From NCBI RefSeq assembly GCF_001884045.1, contig NZ_MACF01000025.1, positions 124,001 to 188,000 of the forward strand: a stretch of 64,000 nucleotides of DNA, read 5' to 3'. Source of the stretch: Bacillus mobilis (GTDB lineage: Bacteria > Bacillota > Bacilli > Bacillales > Bacillaceae_G). Both the position numbers and the translations under genes were made by a program. Shown here one piece after another: positions 33,867-45,165 of the stretch; within the stretch, counting starts at the first letter, position 1, and every line of letters starts with the position of its first letter. The notes beneath the pieces are model-generated. The model ran no database searches. It saw only the letters and a program-made list of their open reading frames with translations, and was not told where the DNA came from.

Positions 33867-33895
33867 TTGACGAATAGGGTTTCGTTTTTTACACT
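33867..33895 (+). promoter_or_regulatory. sigmaA promoter of valS
   Basis: TTGACG (33867-33872), 17 bp, TACACT (33890-33895). A second TATAAT occurs at 33902 without a clear -35. Confidence 0.65.
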
Positions 33896-33924
33896 ATTGT
33901 ATATAATAATTAACAATCATATAA

Positions 33925-34172
33925 ATGCCTTGAAGGGGAAGAGTATAACAAGAAACGTCTTCAGAGAGGAGAATCATTAGCTGGGAGATTCTCTAGATAG
34001 TTATGTTAGAAGGTAGCCCTGGAGCATCTTTTCTGAACGGAATAGTTCTCATTAGGAAAAGACGGATTTGTCCGTTATCAAATTAAGAGTATAAGCAAAT
34101 TCTGAATTTGTTTGTAAATAAAGGTGGTACCGCGATGTCCCTCGTCCTTTTTTGGATGAGGGGCATTTTTTA
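33925..34172 (+). promoter_or_regulatory. T-box riboswitch controlling valS
   Basis: The universal T-box sequence AAAGGTGGTACCGCG is at 34120-34134, followed by a 12-bp terminator stem (34136-34147 with 34154-34165) and TTTTT. Upstream are a stem I-like region with AGAGAGGAGAATC and a stem III hairpin ACGGATTTGTCCGT. Uncharged tRNA-Val would pair with the specifier codon and stabilise the antiterminator. I could not place the specifier codon with confidence. Confidence 0.95.
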
Positions 34173-34190
34173 TTTTAAGGAGGGAAAATA

Positions 34191-36836
34191 ATGTCAAACA
34201 CGGAAAAGAATTTACCAACTAAATATGATCATATGTCCGTTGAAGAAGGCCTTTATCAGTGGTGGTTAGAAGGCAAATATTTTGAAGCAACAGGAGACGA
34301 GAAGAAACAACCGTATACAATTGTAATTCCACCTCCGAACGTAACTGGTAAGTTACACTTAGGTCATGCTTGGGATACAACTCTTCAAGATATTTTAACT
34401 CGTACGAAGCGTATGCAAGGATACGATGTATTATGGCTTCCAGGAATGGACCATGCGGGTATCGCAACACAAGCGAAAGTAGAAGGAAAACTTCGTGAAG
34501 AAGGTATTTCACGTTACGATCTTGGCCGTGAGAAGTTCCTTGAAAAAGCTTGGGAATGGAAAGAAGAATACGCGTCTCACATTCGTCAACAATGGGGGAA
34601 AGTTGGTTTAGGACTAGACTATTCTCGTGAACGTTTCACATTAGACGAAGGTTTATCTGATGCAGTTAATAAAGTATTCGTTCAATTATATGAAAAAGGC
34701 TTAATTTACCGTGGTGAATATATTATCAACTGGGACCCAGCAACACGCACAGCCCTTTCTGATATTGAAGTAATTCATAAAGAAGTTCAAGGTGCATTCT
34801 ACCATATGAACTACCCATTAACAGATGGTTCTGGTCATATTCGTCTTGCAACAACTCGTCCAGAAACGATGCTTGGTGATACAGCGGTAGCGGTTCATCC
34901 AGAAGACGATCGTTACAAGCATTTAATCGGAAAAACAGTTACACTTCCAATCGTAGGCCGTGAGATTCCGATTATTGCTGATGAGTACGTAGAAAAAGAT
35001 TTCGGAACAGGCGTTGTAAAAATTACACCAGCTCATGACCCGAATGACTTTGAAGTAGGTAACCGTCATGACTTACCACGTATCTTAGTAATGAACGAAG
35101 ATGGATCGATGAACGAAAAAGCTGGTAAGTATAACGGCATGGATCGTTTCGAATGTCGTAAAGCGTTAGTAAAAGACTTACAGGAAGCGGGCGTATTAGT
35201 AGAAATCGAGCCTCATATGCATTCAGTAGGTCACAGTGAGCGTAGTGGTGCAGTTGTTGAGCCTTACTTATCAACACAATGGTTCGTAAAAATGGCTCCA
35301 CTTGCTGAGAAGGCAGTAGCGCTTCAACAAAAAGAAGAAGAGAAAGTAACGTTCGTACCAGAGCGTTTCGAAAACACATATTTACGCTGGATGGAGAACA
35401 TTCACGACTGGTGTATTTCTCGTCAATTATGGTGGGGACACCGCATTCCAGCTTGGTATCATAAAGAAACTGGTGAAGTATACGTAGGTACAGAAGCACC
35501 AGCAGACCTTGAAAACTGGAATCAAGATAACGACGTACTTGATACGTGGTTCAGTTCAGCGCTATGGCCATTCTCAACACTTGGTTGGCCAAATGAAGAT
35601 GCAGCAGACTTCAAACGTTACTATTCAACAGATGCACTAGTAACGGGTTATGACATCATCTTCTTCTGGGTATCTCGTATGATTTTCCAAGGTTTAGAGT
35701 TTACAGGCGAGCGTCCATTTAAAGATGTATTAATTCACGGTTTAGTTCGTGATGAGCAAGGACGTAAAATGAGTAAATCTCTTGGTAACGGTATTGATCC
35801 AATGGATGTTATCGAGAAGTACGGTGCAGATGCAATGCGCTATTTCTTATCAACAGGAAGTGCACCAGGTCAAGATTTACGTTTCAGCATGGAGAAAGTA
35901 GAATCTACTTGGAACTTCATTAATAAAATTTGGAATGCATCACGTTTCGTATTAATGAACATGGATGATATGAAGTATGAAGAAATCGATTTAACTGGTG
36001 AAAAATCAGTTGCGGATAAGTGGATTTTAACTCGCTTAAACGAAACAATCGAAAGCGTAACACGTAACATGGATAAATATGAGTTCGGTGAAGCTGGTCG
36101 TTCATTATACAACTTCATTTGGGACGATTTCTGTGACTGGTACATTGAGATGGCAAAGCTTCCTTTATACGGTGAAGATGAAGCAGCTAAGAAAACAACT
36201 CGTTCTATTTTAGCTTACGTATTAGACCAAACAATGCGTCTATTACACCCATTCATGCCATTCGTAACAGAGAAAATTTGGCAACATTTACCGCATGAAG
36301 GCGAGTCTATTACAGTAGCAGCGTGGCCAACAGTTCGCGAAGATTTACAAGATAAAGAAGCGGCAGCAGAAATGCACCTTCTAGTTGATATTATTCGCTC
36401 TGTTCGTAACATCCGTGCAGAAGTTAATACGCCAATGAGCAAAAAAGTTCAAATGCAAATTAAAGCAAAAGATGAGGCTGTACTTGCTCAACTTACGAAG
36501 AACAGCTCTTACATTGAGCGTTTCTGTAACCCAAGCGAATTAACAATTCAAACGGATTTACAAGCGCCAGAAAAAGCAATGACTGCAATCGTATCAGGTG
36601 CAGAGTTATTCTTACCGTTAGCTGATCTTATCAATCTTGATGAAGAGAAAGCGCGTCTTGAGAAAGAACTTGAGAAGTTCGACAAAGAAGTAGAACGTGT
36701 ACAGAAGAAACTTTCAAACCAAGGTTTCGTAGCGAAAGCTCCTGCAGCAGTTATTGACGGAGAGCGTGCGAAAGAGCAAGACTACCTAGAAAAACGTGAA
36801 GCAGTTCGCCAACGTCTAGCAGATCTTGAAAAGTAA
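34191..36836 (+). CDS. valS: Valyl-tRNA synthetase
   Basis: The product has 881 residues, normal for ValRS. Class I signatures are [14 protein letters not shown] (HIGH) and [14 protein letters not shown] (KMSKS). The CP1 editing domain contains [20 protein letters not shown], which removes mischarged threonine. The anticodon-binding helical domain and the C-terminal coiled coil ([26 protein letters not shown]) complete it. Start ATG 34191 follows AAGGAGGG. Codon use is biased as in highly expressed genes. Expression is controlled by the T-box leader. Confidence 0.98.
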   Translation: MSNTEKNLPTKYDHMSVEEGLYQWWLEGKYFEATGDEKKQPYTIVIPPPNVTGKLHLGHAWDTTLQDILTRTKRMQGYDVLWLPGMDHAGIATQAKVEGKLREEGISRYDLGREKFLEKAWEWKEEYASHIRQQWGKVGLGLDYSRERFTLDEGLSDAVNKVFVQLYEKGLIYRGEYIINWDPATRTALSDIEVIHKEVQGAFYHMNYPLTDGSGHIRLATTRPETMLGDTAVAVHPEDDRYKHLIGKTVTLPIVGREIPIIADEYVEKDFGTGVVKITPAHDPNDFEVGNRHDLPRILVMNEDGSMNEKAGKYNGMDRFECRKALVKDLQEAGVLVEIEPHMHSVGHSERSGAVVEPYLSTQWFVKMAPLAEKAVALQQKEEEKVTFVPERFENTYLRWMENIHDWCISRQLWWGHRIPAWYHKETGEVYVGTEAPADLENWNQDNDVLDTWFSSALWPFSTLGWPNEDAADFKRYYSTDALVTGYDIIFFWVSRMIFQGLEFTGERPFKDVLIHGLVRDEQGRKMSKSLGNGIDPMDVIEKYGADAMRYFLSTGSAPGQDLRFSMEKVESTWNFINKIWNASRFVLMNMDDMKYEEIDLTGEKSVADKWILTRLNETIESVTRNMDKYEFGEAGRSLYNFIWDDFCDWYIEMAKLPLYGEDEAAKKTTRSILAYVLDQTMRLLHPFMPFVTEKIWQHLPHEGESITVAAWPTVREDLQDKEAAAEMHLLVDIIRSVRNIRAEVNTPMSKKVQMQIKAKDEAVLAQLTKNSSYIERFCNPSELTIQTDLQAPEKAMTAIVSGAELFLPLADLINLDEEKARLEKELEKFDKEVERVQKKLSNQGFVAKAPAAVIDGERAKEQDYLEKREAVRQRLADLEK

Positions 36837-36846
36837 AATGTTTTTT

Positions 36847-36880
36847 AGAGACTCACTATATTGGTGAGTCTCTTTTCTTT
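36847..36880 (+). terminator. Terminator of valS
   Basis: AGAGACTCAC (36847-36856) / GTGAGTCTCT (36864-36873), then TTTCTTT. Confidence 0.85.
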
Positions 36881-36928
36881 GCGTATAATAGGAGTATGAA
36901 AGTTGTCTTTTGAAAGGGGAAAGCATAC

Positions 36929-38230
36929 GTGATACATACATACGAAGAAGCGATAGGGTGGATTCATAGCCGATTGAAGTTTGGTATTAAACCAGGATTA
37001 GAAAGAATGAGATGGATGCTAGAAGAGCTCGGAAATCCAGAGCGTCACATAAAATGTGTTCATCTTGCTGGTACAAATGGAAAAGGTTCAACGTTAACAT
37101 ATATGCGCTACATGTTAGAAGATGCAAAATATAAGGTAGGAACATTTACCTCTCCTTATATTGAAACATTTAACGAACGTATTAGTGTGAACGGAACGCC
37201 AATTGCAGATGAAGAGATTACTGAACTTGTAAAGATGGTAAAGCCAGTCGTTGAAAAACTAGATGAGACGGATCTAGGAGAAGCGACTGAGTTTGAAATT
37301 ATTACTGTTATGGCAATTTGTTATTTCGGTAAAGTTAATTTCTGTGATGTTGTTTTATTTGAAACAGGGCTTGGAGGGCGCTTTGATTCTACGAATGTTA
37401 TTCATCCTGTTCTCACAATTATTACAAATATTGGCCACGATCATATGCATATTTTAGGGAATACACTAGGAGAAATTGCATATGAGAAGGCGGGGATCAT
37501 TAAGTCTGGTGTTCCGGTTATTACTGGTGTACAAGATGAGGAAGCATTGCAAGTCATTCAAAAGGTTGCAAAGGAAAATCATGCAAACTTATACGAGATA
37601 GGCAACCATTTTACAGCGTTACATAAACAGTCTAGCAAAGATGGAGAACAGTTCGATTTCACTTGTCCTTTCGCCACTTTTGCAGATGTGCGAATCTCAA
37701 TGAAAGGTAGTCACCAAGTAGGAAACGCAGCACTTGCACTTATGGCAGTGATGTATGTCAAAACATACTTATCATTTTTAATTGAGGAAGAAGAAATAAG
37801 AACTGGATTACAGGAAGCGTATTGGATTGGGCGATTTGAAAAACTGCAAAGTAATCCAGATGTTATTATAGATGGCGCCCATAATCCAGAAGGTATCGAA
37901 AGTCTTGTGAAAACAGTAGAATCACATTACAAAGATAAAAATGTAATAGTTTTATTTACTGCCCTTGGTGATAAACAGTTGCATAATATGGTAGGTCAAT
38001 TAGAAACAATTGCCGATGAAATTATTTTTACAACATTCGCCTTTGATCGAGCTATTTCTGCTGACACTCTTGCATCGTATGCAAAGAAAGAGTCAAAACT
38101 AGTTTTTGAAAATTGGAAAGAGGCAATTGATACGAAGGTTAAAATGATTGGAGAAAATGATGTTTTTATCATAACAGGTTCTCTTTATTTCATTTCGGAA
38201 GTTCGAAAATATATTCGCGAAAAAAACTAG
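36929..38230 (+). CDS. folC: Folylpolyglutamate synthase / dihydrofolate synthase
   Basis: The product has 433 residues. GTG 36929 is preceded by AAAGGGGAAAG. It is a Mur-ligase-fold enzyme: the P-loop is VHLAGTNGKGSTLTYM, the second ATP/Mg motif ETGLGGRFDSTNV, and NIGHDHMHILGNTLGEIAYEKAGIIK is the signature following. It adds glutamates to folates. In B. subtilis comC (prepilin peptidase) follows; here spoIIB is next. Confidence 0.97.
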   Translation: MIHTYEEAIGWIHSRLKFGIKPGLERMRWMLEELGNPERHIKCVHLAGTNGKGSTLTYMRYMLEDAKYKVGTFTSPYIETFNERISVNGTPIADEEITELVKMVKPVVEKLDETDLGEATEFEIITVMAICYFGKVNFCDVVLFETGLGGRFDSTNVIHPVLTIITNIGHDHMHILGNTLGEIAYEKAGIIKSGVPVITGVQDEEALQVIQKVAKENHANLYEIGNHFTALHKQSSKDGEQFDFTCPFATFADVRISMKGSHQVGNAALALMAVMYVKTYLSFLIEEEEIRTGLQEAYWIGRFEKLQSNPDVIIDGAHNPEGIESLVKTVESHYKDKNVIVLFTALGDKQLHNMVGQLETIADEIIFTTFAFDRAISADTLASYAKKESKLVFENWKEAIDTKVKMIGENDVFIITGSLYFISEVRKYIREKN

Positions 38231-38256
38231 ATAGTCTTTGCTATCTAGTTTTTTTG
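38225..38256 (+). terminator. Terminator of folC
   Basis: AACTAGATAG (38225-38234) / CTATCTAGTT (38241-38250), then TTTTT. The stop codon is in the stem. Confidence 0.85.
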
Positions 38257-38395
38257 TTCTACAAATGAAGTCAAATGCATACATATAAGATAAATATATA
38301 GGGTTATTTGGCGAATTCCTCTGACAAATATCTCGTTTTTTTGTGAAAGGAATATGATATGATGCGGACAACGATAAGAGGTGAGGTGTGAGTGT

Positions 38396-39358
38396 ATGGA
38401 CAAGCAATCACGAACGATCTCAGTGAAAGTGAATGGAACAGAAGCGAAGTATGAGGAGAAGAAGAAAGATGAATTTGAATGGATGGTAGTAGAAAGTGAA
38501 AGACCGAAAAACGTTGTTCCGTTTCAAAAAGCGAAATTAGTGTCTACGGAAAAAAAACGAAAGAAGTGGAGCAATACGTTAATTGCAATCGTTGCAACTG
38601 CGATTGTTATTGGTACGGCATTTGGGATGGGGATGTTACAGTTACTTAAAGGGCAAGGAGCGACAGGAGGAAGTGAAGTAACAGCTTCGAAGCAGGTGCA
38701 AAATGAAGGATCAAAGGTGGGTGGAACGTCAGAACAAACACCAGCACAAAAAGAGGAAAAACAAAAAGCGCAGACAGGAACGTCATTAGATCCATTGAAA
38801 TTATTTTTTGTTCAAGGAGGGATTTATTCTTCCGAAGAAAAGGGACAGGCCGCTCTTGAAGAGTGGAAAGGTAATGGAGGCGTAGCGGCTTTAAAACCGA
38901 GCGGTGATAAGTATGCATTAGTTGTTGGTATTGCTAGCGATGAACAAGATATAAATCAATTAATGACGCAGTATAAAAATGATAATGTCTCTGTATTGAA
39001 AAAGAACTGGGATATAACAGATAAAGCGTTACTTAAAGATGATAAAGAAGTTGGGGCATTTTTAACAAAAGTACAGCCATTATATACTCATTTAGCAAAA
39101 TATGCTTCTAGCGTACAAGCTAGTGGAAAAAATAATACAAAAGATATAGGTGCGATTGAAAAAGAGTGGAAAGCAATTGAAAAAGAAGGAAAAAGTATGA
39201 AGCAGGAAGAAGCGAAGAAATTGTATATGTATACGTCAGTAGCTGTGCAAACAGTGAAGGATGGAAAAGGTGATAAGGAATCTTTGGCGAAATTAAATCA
39301 AGTTATTATTGATGGTATACTTTCATATGAAAAAATTGTTTCACAAAAGGTGAAATAA
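38396..39358 (+). CDS. spoIIB: SpoIIB, septal peptidoglycan/engulfment protein
   Basis: The product has 320 residues from ATG 38396, 7 nt after GAGGTG; a GTG at 38381 is inside that site. The charged cytoplasmic N-terminus (about 57 residues) is followed by one membrane span (about 58-83, LIAIVATAIVIGTAFGMGMLQLL region) and an extracellular part with a SPOR-like domain (LKLFFVQGGIYSSEEKGQAALEEW to ALVVGIA). SPOR domains bind septal glycan strands. The folC-spoIIB-maf order supports the name. Sequence identity with B. subtilis SpoIIB is low by eye. Confidence 0.85.
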   Translation: MDKQSRTISVKVNGTEAKYEEKKKDEFEWMVVESERPKNVVPFQKAKLVSTEKKRKKWSNTLIAIVATAIVIGTAFGMGMLQLLKGQGATGGSEVTASKQVQNEGSKVGGTSEQTPAQKEEKQKAQTGTSLDPLKLFFVQGGIYSSEEKGQAALEEWKGNGGVAALKPSGDKYALVVGIASDEQDINQLMTQYKNDNVSVLKKNWDITDKALLKDDKEVGAFLTKVQPLYTHLAKYASSVQASGKNNTKDIGAIEKEWKAIEKEGKSMKQEEAKKLYMYTSVAVQTVKDGKGDKESLAKLNQVIIDGILSYEKIVSQKVK

Positions 39359-39579
39359 TAGGATAATGAAATGACGAAGGAAGAAGTATAGGTACTTCTT
39401 TCTTTTCTTTTGAATTTAGAGCAAAGTGCTTTCTCTATGGCAAGAATATAATCGTATTTTAGTGAAAAAGTATTATTTTGTTTAGAGAAAATAATATTTC
39501 TTTTATTTGTGGACAAACTATTCCTTTGATACGATTGATATAAATGATTCTGCTTCATGTGAGAAAGGAAGGAGAAAAT

Positions 39580-40155
39580 ATGAGAAAAATTATTTTAGCA
39601 TCAGGGTCACCTCGCAGGAAGGAACTGCTTGAGTTAGCGGATGTACCATTTGAAATCATTGTAAGTGAAGTAGAAGAAACGATTGGTGCGTATTCATCAC
39701 CTTCTGATATTGTAATGTCCCTAGCCCTGCAAAAAGCATCTGCGGTAGCGGAAAATAACAGTGATCATATTGTGTTAGGTGCAGACACAATTGTTACATA
39801 TGAATCGCGTATTCTTGGAAAGCCTTCTAATGAGGCTGAGGCGAAAGAAATGTTGCAATTATTATCAGGAAAAACACATGAAGTGTATACTGGTGTTGCA
39901 ATTATAGAAAAAGACAAAACAGTCACTTTTTACGAGCGTACAGAAGTTACGTTTTGGGAATTAACAGAAGAGGAAATTGACGCATACGTTGCATCAAAAG
40001 AGCCTCTTGATAAAGCAGGAAGTTATGGAATTCAAGGTAAAGGATCTATTTTTGTTCAACATATTCAAGGAGACTATTATAGTGTAGTTGGTTTACCGAT
40101 TTCACGTCTTGTTCGGGAATTAAAACAATTCAATATTGATGTAACCCATGCGTAA
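39580..40155 (+). CDS. maf: Maf, nucleotide pyrophosphatase / septum-associated protein
   Basis: The product has 191 residues from ATG 39580, after AAGGAAGGAG. Maf proteins hydrolyse dTTP, UTP and modified nucleotides to monophosphates, and overproduction blocks septation in B. subtilis. Family motifs are [15 protein letters not shown] at the N-terminus, the catalytic-base [25 protein letters not shown] and [10 protein letters not shown] hairpin straddling its stop (40145-40166) may reduce read-through into radC. Confidence 0.96.
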   Translation: MRKIILASGSPRRKELLELADVPFEIIVSEVEETIGAYSSPSDIVMSLALQKASAVAENNSDHIVLGADTIVTYESRILGKPSNEAEAKEMLQLLSGKTHEVYTGVAIIEKDKTVTFYERTEVTFWELTEEEIDAYVASKEPLDKAGSYGIQGKGSIFVQHIQGDYYSVVGLPISRLVRELKQFNIDVTHA

Positions 40156-40175
40156 AATTGCATGGGATTTTCTTT
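40145..40175 (+). terminator. Weak terminator between maf and radC
   Basis: CCCATGC (40145-40151) / GCATGGG (40160-40166), then ATTTTCTTT. Confidence 0.6.
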
Positions 40176-40202
40176 GAGAGAACAAATAAAAGGGGTGGAG
40201 AA

Positions 40203-40880
40203 ATGAACGGTATTCGTGATGTTGTCAAAGAAGAACAGCCACGGGAGCGTTTATTGTTAGAAGGAGCAGGAAGTTTATCGAATCGTGAGCTTCTTGCGGT
40301 ATTACTCAGAACAGGTTCTAAAGAAGAAACAGTTTTAAAGTTATCAGATAAAATTTTACATCACTTTGATGGTTTACGTATGTTGAAAGATGCAACGTTA
40401 GAAGAGCTTGTCAGTATACATGGTGTTGGGATTGCAAAGGCAGCCCAGCTCATAGCTGCTTTTGAACTTGGGAGAAGAATGGTACGTTTAGAATATCAAA
40501 ATAGATACAGCATTCGAAGCCCGGAAGATTGTGCGAGATATATGATGGAAGAAATGCGCTTCCTGCAGCAGGAGCATTTTGTATGTTTATATTTGAACAC
40601 AAAGAATCAAGTTATACATAGGCAAACGATTTTCATTGGAAGTTTAAACACATCAATTGTACATCCAAGGGAAGTTTTTAAAGAAGCGTTCCGCCGTGCA
40701 GCAGCCTCTATCATATGTCTTCATAACCACCCTTCAGGAGACCCCACGCCGAGCCGAGAGGATATTGAAGTAACAAAACGCTTAGTAGAATGCGGCCAGA
40801 TTATCGGAATTGAAGTGCTTGACCATATTATAATAGGTGACCATAAATTCGTGAGTTTAAAGGAAAAAGGTCATATTTAA
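40203..40880 (+). CDS. radC: RadC/YsxA family JAB-domain protein
   Basis: The product has 225 residues from ATG 40203 with GGGGTGGAG before it. A helix-hairpin-helix element lies at SIHGVGIAKAAQLIAAFELGRR, and the C-terminal JAB1/MPN-like domain has the metal motif HNHPSGDPTPSREDIE. Originally thought to be a DNA repair factor; the biochemical activity of chromosomal RadC remains unclear. The maf-radC-mreB order is conserved in bacilli. Confidence 0.95.
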   Translation: MNGIRDVVKEEQPRERLLLEGAGSLSNRELLAVLLRTGSKEETVLKLSDKILHHFDGLRMLKDATLEELVSIHGVGIAKAAQLIAAFELGRRMVRLEYQNRYSIRSPEDCARYMMEEMRFLQQEHFVCLYLNTKNQVIHRQTIFIGSLNTSIVHPREVFKEAFRRAAASIICLHNHPSGDPTPSREDIEVTKRLVECGQIIGIEVLDHIIIGDHKFVSLKEKGHI

Positions 40881-40928
40881 GACTATGCTTTTTACTTATT
40901 TTGTTTTATAATGTGATTTATGAGTTTT

Positions 40929-40948
40929 TTGTAGAAATTTATCTACAA
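40929..40948. repeat. Short perfect inverted repeat upstream of mreB
   Basis: TTGTAGA (40929-40935), 6-nt loop, TCTACAA (40942-40948). No T-run, so not a clear terminator; it may be an mRNA hairpin or an operator. Confidence 0.35.
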
Positions 40949-41013
40949 GAGGGATAAAGATATAAAAAACGTACTGTTTTTATAATATAAAGTAAGAAAA
41001 AATGAGTCCGTGA

Positions 41014-42057
<1,044 letters not shown>

Positions 42058-42098
42058 TATTGCAAAATAAAAATCAATGAAATTAAGAGGGTGTGAAC

Positions 42099-42950
42099 GT
42101 GCCACAGTTTTTCTTAAACAAAAGATTAATTGTTTTGTTAGTTAGTATTATTCTTCTCGTGGCATTGATTGGAATCTCATTGAAAGAACGGAACAGTTTA
42201 ACATGGCCAGAGCAGTTTGTTAAAGACACTGTCGGTGTTGTAGAACGTGTATTCCAAAAGCCAGCGAAATACGTAGCTGGATTCTTCGAAAATGTAGAGG
42301 ATGTAAAGCGCACGTATGAAGAGAATAAAGAATTAAAAGCAAAATTAGATAATTATGCAGGTTTATCAGGGAAAGTAAAACAATTAGAAGATGATAACAA
42401 GAAGTTACAAGAGTTAACGGGTAAAAAAGAGTTAAATAGCCAATATACTGAAATTCCAGCTACTGTTGTTTCTCGTAATCCAGATAAATGGTACGATTTA
42501 ATCGGAATTGATAAAGGAGCACAGCAAGGAATTAAAAAAGATATGGCTGTAGTAACTTCACAAGGTCTAGTTGGACGAGTGAAAAGTGTATCTCAGTTTA
42601 CATCATCAGTAGAATTGCTAAGCTCTATGAGCCGAACAAATCGTGTTTCTGCTATCGTACAAGGTGATGAGAAAATCTTCGGATTGATTGAAGGTTACGA
42701 CAAAGAAAAGCACTTACTTCTTTTCACAAAGATTGGCTCTGATGCTAAGGTAGCGAAAGATCAATTAGTTGTAACATCTGGACTTGGTGATATTTTCCCG
42801 AAAGGTCTTGTAATTGGGACAATCGTTGATGTGCAGCCAGATCCATACGGCTTAACACAAACAGCTTATGTAAAACCGGCCGCTGACTTGAATGACGTAG
42901 AGCATATTGTGGTTGCTAAACGTGCAACGCCTTCAGCGCCATTAGAATAG
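42099..42950 (+). CDS. mreC: MreC, rod-shape determining protein
   Basis: The product has 283 residues starting MPQFFLNKRLIV at GTG 42099, about 8 nt after AAGAGG; GTG 42093 is an alternative. One N-terminal membrane span (about residues 8-28) is followed by a coiled coil (about 65-110, EENKELKAKLDNYAGLSGKVKQLEDDNKKL) and the extracellular beta-barrel domain. MreC links MreB with PBP2-type synthases. Confidence 0.96.
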   Translation: MPQFFLNKRLIVLLVSIILLVALIGISLKERNSLTWPEQFVKDTVGVVERVFQKPAKYVAGFFENVEDVKRTYEENKELKAKLDNYAGLSGKVKQLEDDNKKLQELTGKKELNSQYTEIPATVVSRNPDKWYDLIGIDKGAQQGIKKDMAVVTSQGLVGRVKSVSQFTSSVELLSSMSRTNRVSAIVQGDEKIFGLIEGYDKEKHLLLFTKIGSDAKVAKDQLVVTSGLGDIFPKGLVIGTIVDVQPDPYGLTQTAYVKPAADLNDVEHIVVAKRATPSAPLE

Positions 42951-42964
42951 GAGGGGGAGAAGAG

Positions 42965-43510
42965 ATGATGAAGATTTTAAAAAGAGCAGCTCTTCCTCTT
43001 TTGCTCCTTTTTGTTTTTCTATTTGAAAATATGTTTGCAACTATCGTTCCAACAGAGGTTTTTTGGAAAGACAGTATAGCAGCACCTCATTTCTTTATAA
43101 TTGTGTTATGTTTTATTACTGTGTACTATAGTCCGGTCCAAGGGATTTATTACGGACTCTTATTTGGTTTCTTATTTGATACCGTATACACAGAACTTGT
43201 CGGTATATATATTTTTGCGTATCCGATTTTAGCTTATTTAGTTTATAGTGTGATGAAGGTATTACAATCAAATTTATTTATTGTTGCTTCTATTGTACTA
43301 GCTGGTATTGTAGCACTAGAGTATTATGTGTATGGATTTTTAACTTTGTTAGGACGTACTCATATGTCAGCGTATGTCTTTTTCACAGATCGTCTCCTGT
43401 CTACTGTATTGCTAAATGCAATTTTCTTATTGATAGTTTGTTTCCCACTGAGACGATATTTAGTGCGTCTTTCAAAAGCGATGGAAGAAAAAGAAAAAAG
43501 GATTTTCTAA
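42965..43510 (+). CDS. mreD: MreD, rod-shape determining membrane protein
   Basis: The product has 181 residues with five to six hydrophobic segments covering almost the whole length. Identification rests on size, hydrophobicity, the YYSPVQGIYYGLLFGFLFDTVYTELVG segment typical of MreD, and position after mreC. ATG 42965 or 42968; the latter has better spacing from the purine-rich site AGGAGGGGGAGAAGAG. Confidence 0.93.
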   Translation: MMKILKRAALPLLLLFVFLFENMFATIVPTEVFWKDSIAAPHFFIIVLCFITVYYSPVQGIYYGLLFGFLFDTVYTELVGIYIFAYPILAYLVYSVMKVLQSNLFIVASIVLAGIVALEYYVYGFLTLLGRTHMSAYVFFTDRLLSTVLLNAIFLLIVCFPLRRYLVRLSKAMEEKEKRIF

Positions 43511-43545
43511 TTTTATGTCGAATTGAATCGGTGGGGTGAACTTTA

Positions 43546-44232
43546 GTGGAAGAAAAAAAGCAACAAAATGTAACAATAAAAGGGACAAAAGACGGAATAA
43601 CGCTTCATTTAGATGATTGTTGTTCATTCTCTGAATTACTAGAGGAATTGGATGAAAAGCTTTCTACACATTACTATGATGGTGATGGGCGCTCTTTAAT
43701 TGAAGTGCATGTGAAAGTGGGAAATCGTTATTTAACAGAAGTCCAACAAGAAGAGATTCGTACGTTAATTCGTAATAAAAAGAATCTTGTTGTGGATTCA
43801 ATTGAAAGTGATGTTATAACGAAAGCAGAAGCAATAGCTTGGAAAGAAGAAACAGAAATTGTCCCTATTTCCAAAATTGTTCGCTCTGGACAAGTTTTAC
43901 ATGTAAAAGGAAATTTATTGTTAATTGGAGATGTTAATCCAGGCGGAACGGTTATCGCTGGGGGGAATATTTTTGTCGTAGGATCATTAAGAGGAATTGC
44001 ACATGCTGGGTATTATGGGGATTCGGATGCTGTAATCGCTGCATCTGATATGAACCCGATGCAACTTCGAATTAGTGATGTGGCAATGCGGGCTCCGGAA
44101 GAGAAAGAAGACGGAGCGGAGGCGGCAGAATGTGCGTATATTAATGAGAACAATCACATTGTTGTCGATCGACTGCAACTTCTCACTCATCTTAGACCTA
44201 ATTTAACAAAGTTAGAAAGGGGAATTGTATAG
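43546..44232 (+). CDS. minC: MinC, septum site-determining protein
   Basis: The product has 228 residues. GTG 43546 follows GTGGGGTGA. The N-terminal domain (about 1-105) contacts FtsZ and blocks polymer bundling. The C-terminal beta-helix domain, starting [25 protein letters not shown], binds MinD. It prevents septation near poles. Gap to minD is 2 nt. Confidence 0.96.
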   Translation: MEEKKQQNVTIKGTKDGITLHLDDCCSFSELLEELDEKLSTHYYDGDGRSLIEVHVKVGNRYLTEVQQEEIRTLIRNKKNLVVDSIESDVITKAEAIAWKEETEIVPISKIVRSGQVLHVKGNLLLIGDVNPGGTVIAGGNIFVVGSLRGIAHAGYYGDSDAVIAASDMNPMQLRISDVAMRAPEEKEDGAEAAECAYINENNHIVVDRLQLLTHLRPNLTKLERGIV

Positions 44233-44234
44233 CT

Positions 44235-45032
44235 GTGGGAGAGGCAATAGTAATTACATCTGGAAAAGGCGGAGTAGGTAAAACTACAACGTCTGCGAAC
44301 ATTGGTACAGCCCTAGCGTTATCTGGAAAGAAAGTGTGCTTAATTGACACAGATATCGGTCTTCGAAACTTAGACGTAGTAATGGGGCTGGAAAATCGTA
44401 TTGTATTTGATCTTGTTGATGTCGTTGAAGGGCGTTGCCGTTTACCTCAGGCGCTTATTAAAGATAAGCGTTTTGATGATCTTTATTTATTACCTGCAGC
44501 ACAAACGAGTGATAAATCAGCGGTAACACCTGAACAAATGGATGAATTAATACAAGTATTACGACAAGATTATGATTACATATTAATTGATTGTCCTGCG
44601 GGGATTGAGCAGGGATTTAAAAACGCGGTAGCTGGTGCGGATAAAGCAATCGTTGTTACGACGCCAGAAGTATCCTCAATGCGCGATGCAGATCGTATTA
44701 TCGGGCTTTTAGAAAAAGAGGATATTGAACCACCAAAACTTGTTATTAATCGTGTGCGTAGTCATATGCTTCATGAGCAGGATATGTTAGATGTTGATGA
44801 AATCGTACGTACATTGTCAATCGAGCTTCTTGGTGTTGTCGAGGATGATGATGAAGTTATTCGTGCTACAAATACAGGTGAACCTGTAGCGTTGCAACCG
44901 AGCGGAAAAGCAGCGTTAGCTTATCGTAATATTGCAAGACGCTTGTTGGGTGAGAATGTACCATTGCAAGCGTTTGAACAAGAAAAGGTATCGGTATTTA
45001 CAAAGATGAAAAACTTCTTTGGAATCCGTTAA
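44235..45032 (+). CDS. minD: MinD, septum site-determining ATPase
   Basis: The product has 265 residues. The deviant Walker A SGKGGVGKTTTSANIG and the switch elements DTDIGLRNLD and LIDCPAGIEQGF mark the ParA/MinD family. The C-terminal amphipathic helix FTKMKNFFGIR inserts into the membrane in the ATP form. It recruits MinC; in Bacillus it is held at poles by DivIVA through MinJ. GTG 44235 start. A strong terminator closes the mre-min operon. Confidence 0.98.
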   Translation: MGEAIVITSGKGGVGKTTTSANIGTALALSGKKVCLIDTDIGLRNLDVVMGLENRIVFDLVDVVEGRCRLPQALIKDKRFDDLYLLPAAQTSDKSAVTPEQMDELIQVLRQDYDYILIDCPAGIEQGFKNAVAGADKAIVVTTPEVSSMRDADRIIGLLEKEDIEPPKLVINRVRSHMLHEQDMLDVDEIVRTLSIELLGVVEDDDEVIRATNTGEPVALQPSGKAALAYRNIARRLLGENVPLQAFEQEKVSVFTKMKNFFGIR

Positions 45033-45069
45033 AAGCACTTCGCGCATATGCGAAGTGCTTTCTTTTTTC
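45032..45069 (+). terminator. Terminator of the mreBCD-minCD operon
   Basis: AAAGCACTTCGC (45032-45043) / GCGAAGTGCTTT (45050-45061), then CTTTTTT. Confidence 0.92.
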
Positions 45070-45076
45070 TTCACAC

Positions 45077-45105
45077 GAATATCTTTCTTTCTTAGCTCAT
45101 ACATA
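45077..45105 (+). promoter_or_regulatory. sigmaE promoter of spoIVFAB
   Basis: GAATATC (45077-45083), exactly 14 bp, CATACATA (45098-45105), close to the sigmaE consensus. The spoIVF operon is sigmaE-dependent in B. subtilis. Confidence 0.8.
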
Positions 45106-45165
45106 TGTACAAACTGTATACAACTGTTTCTATTTTAATTAGCTTAAAGAAAGAAAGGAGACAGT

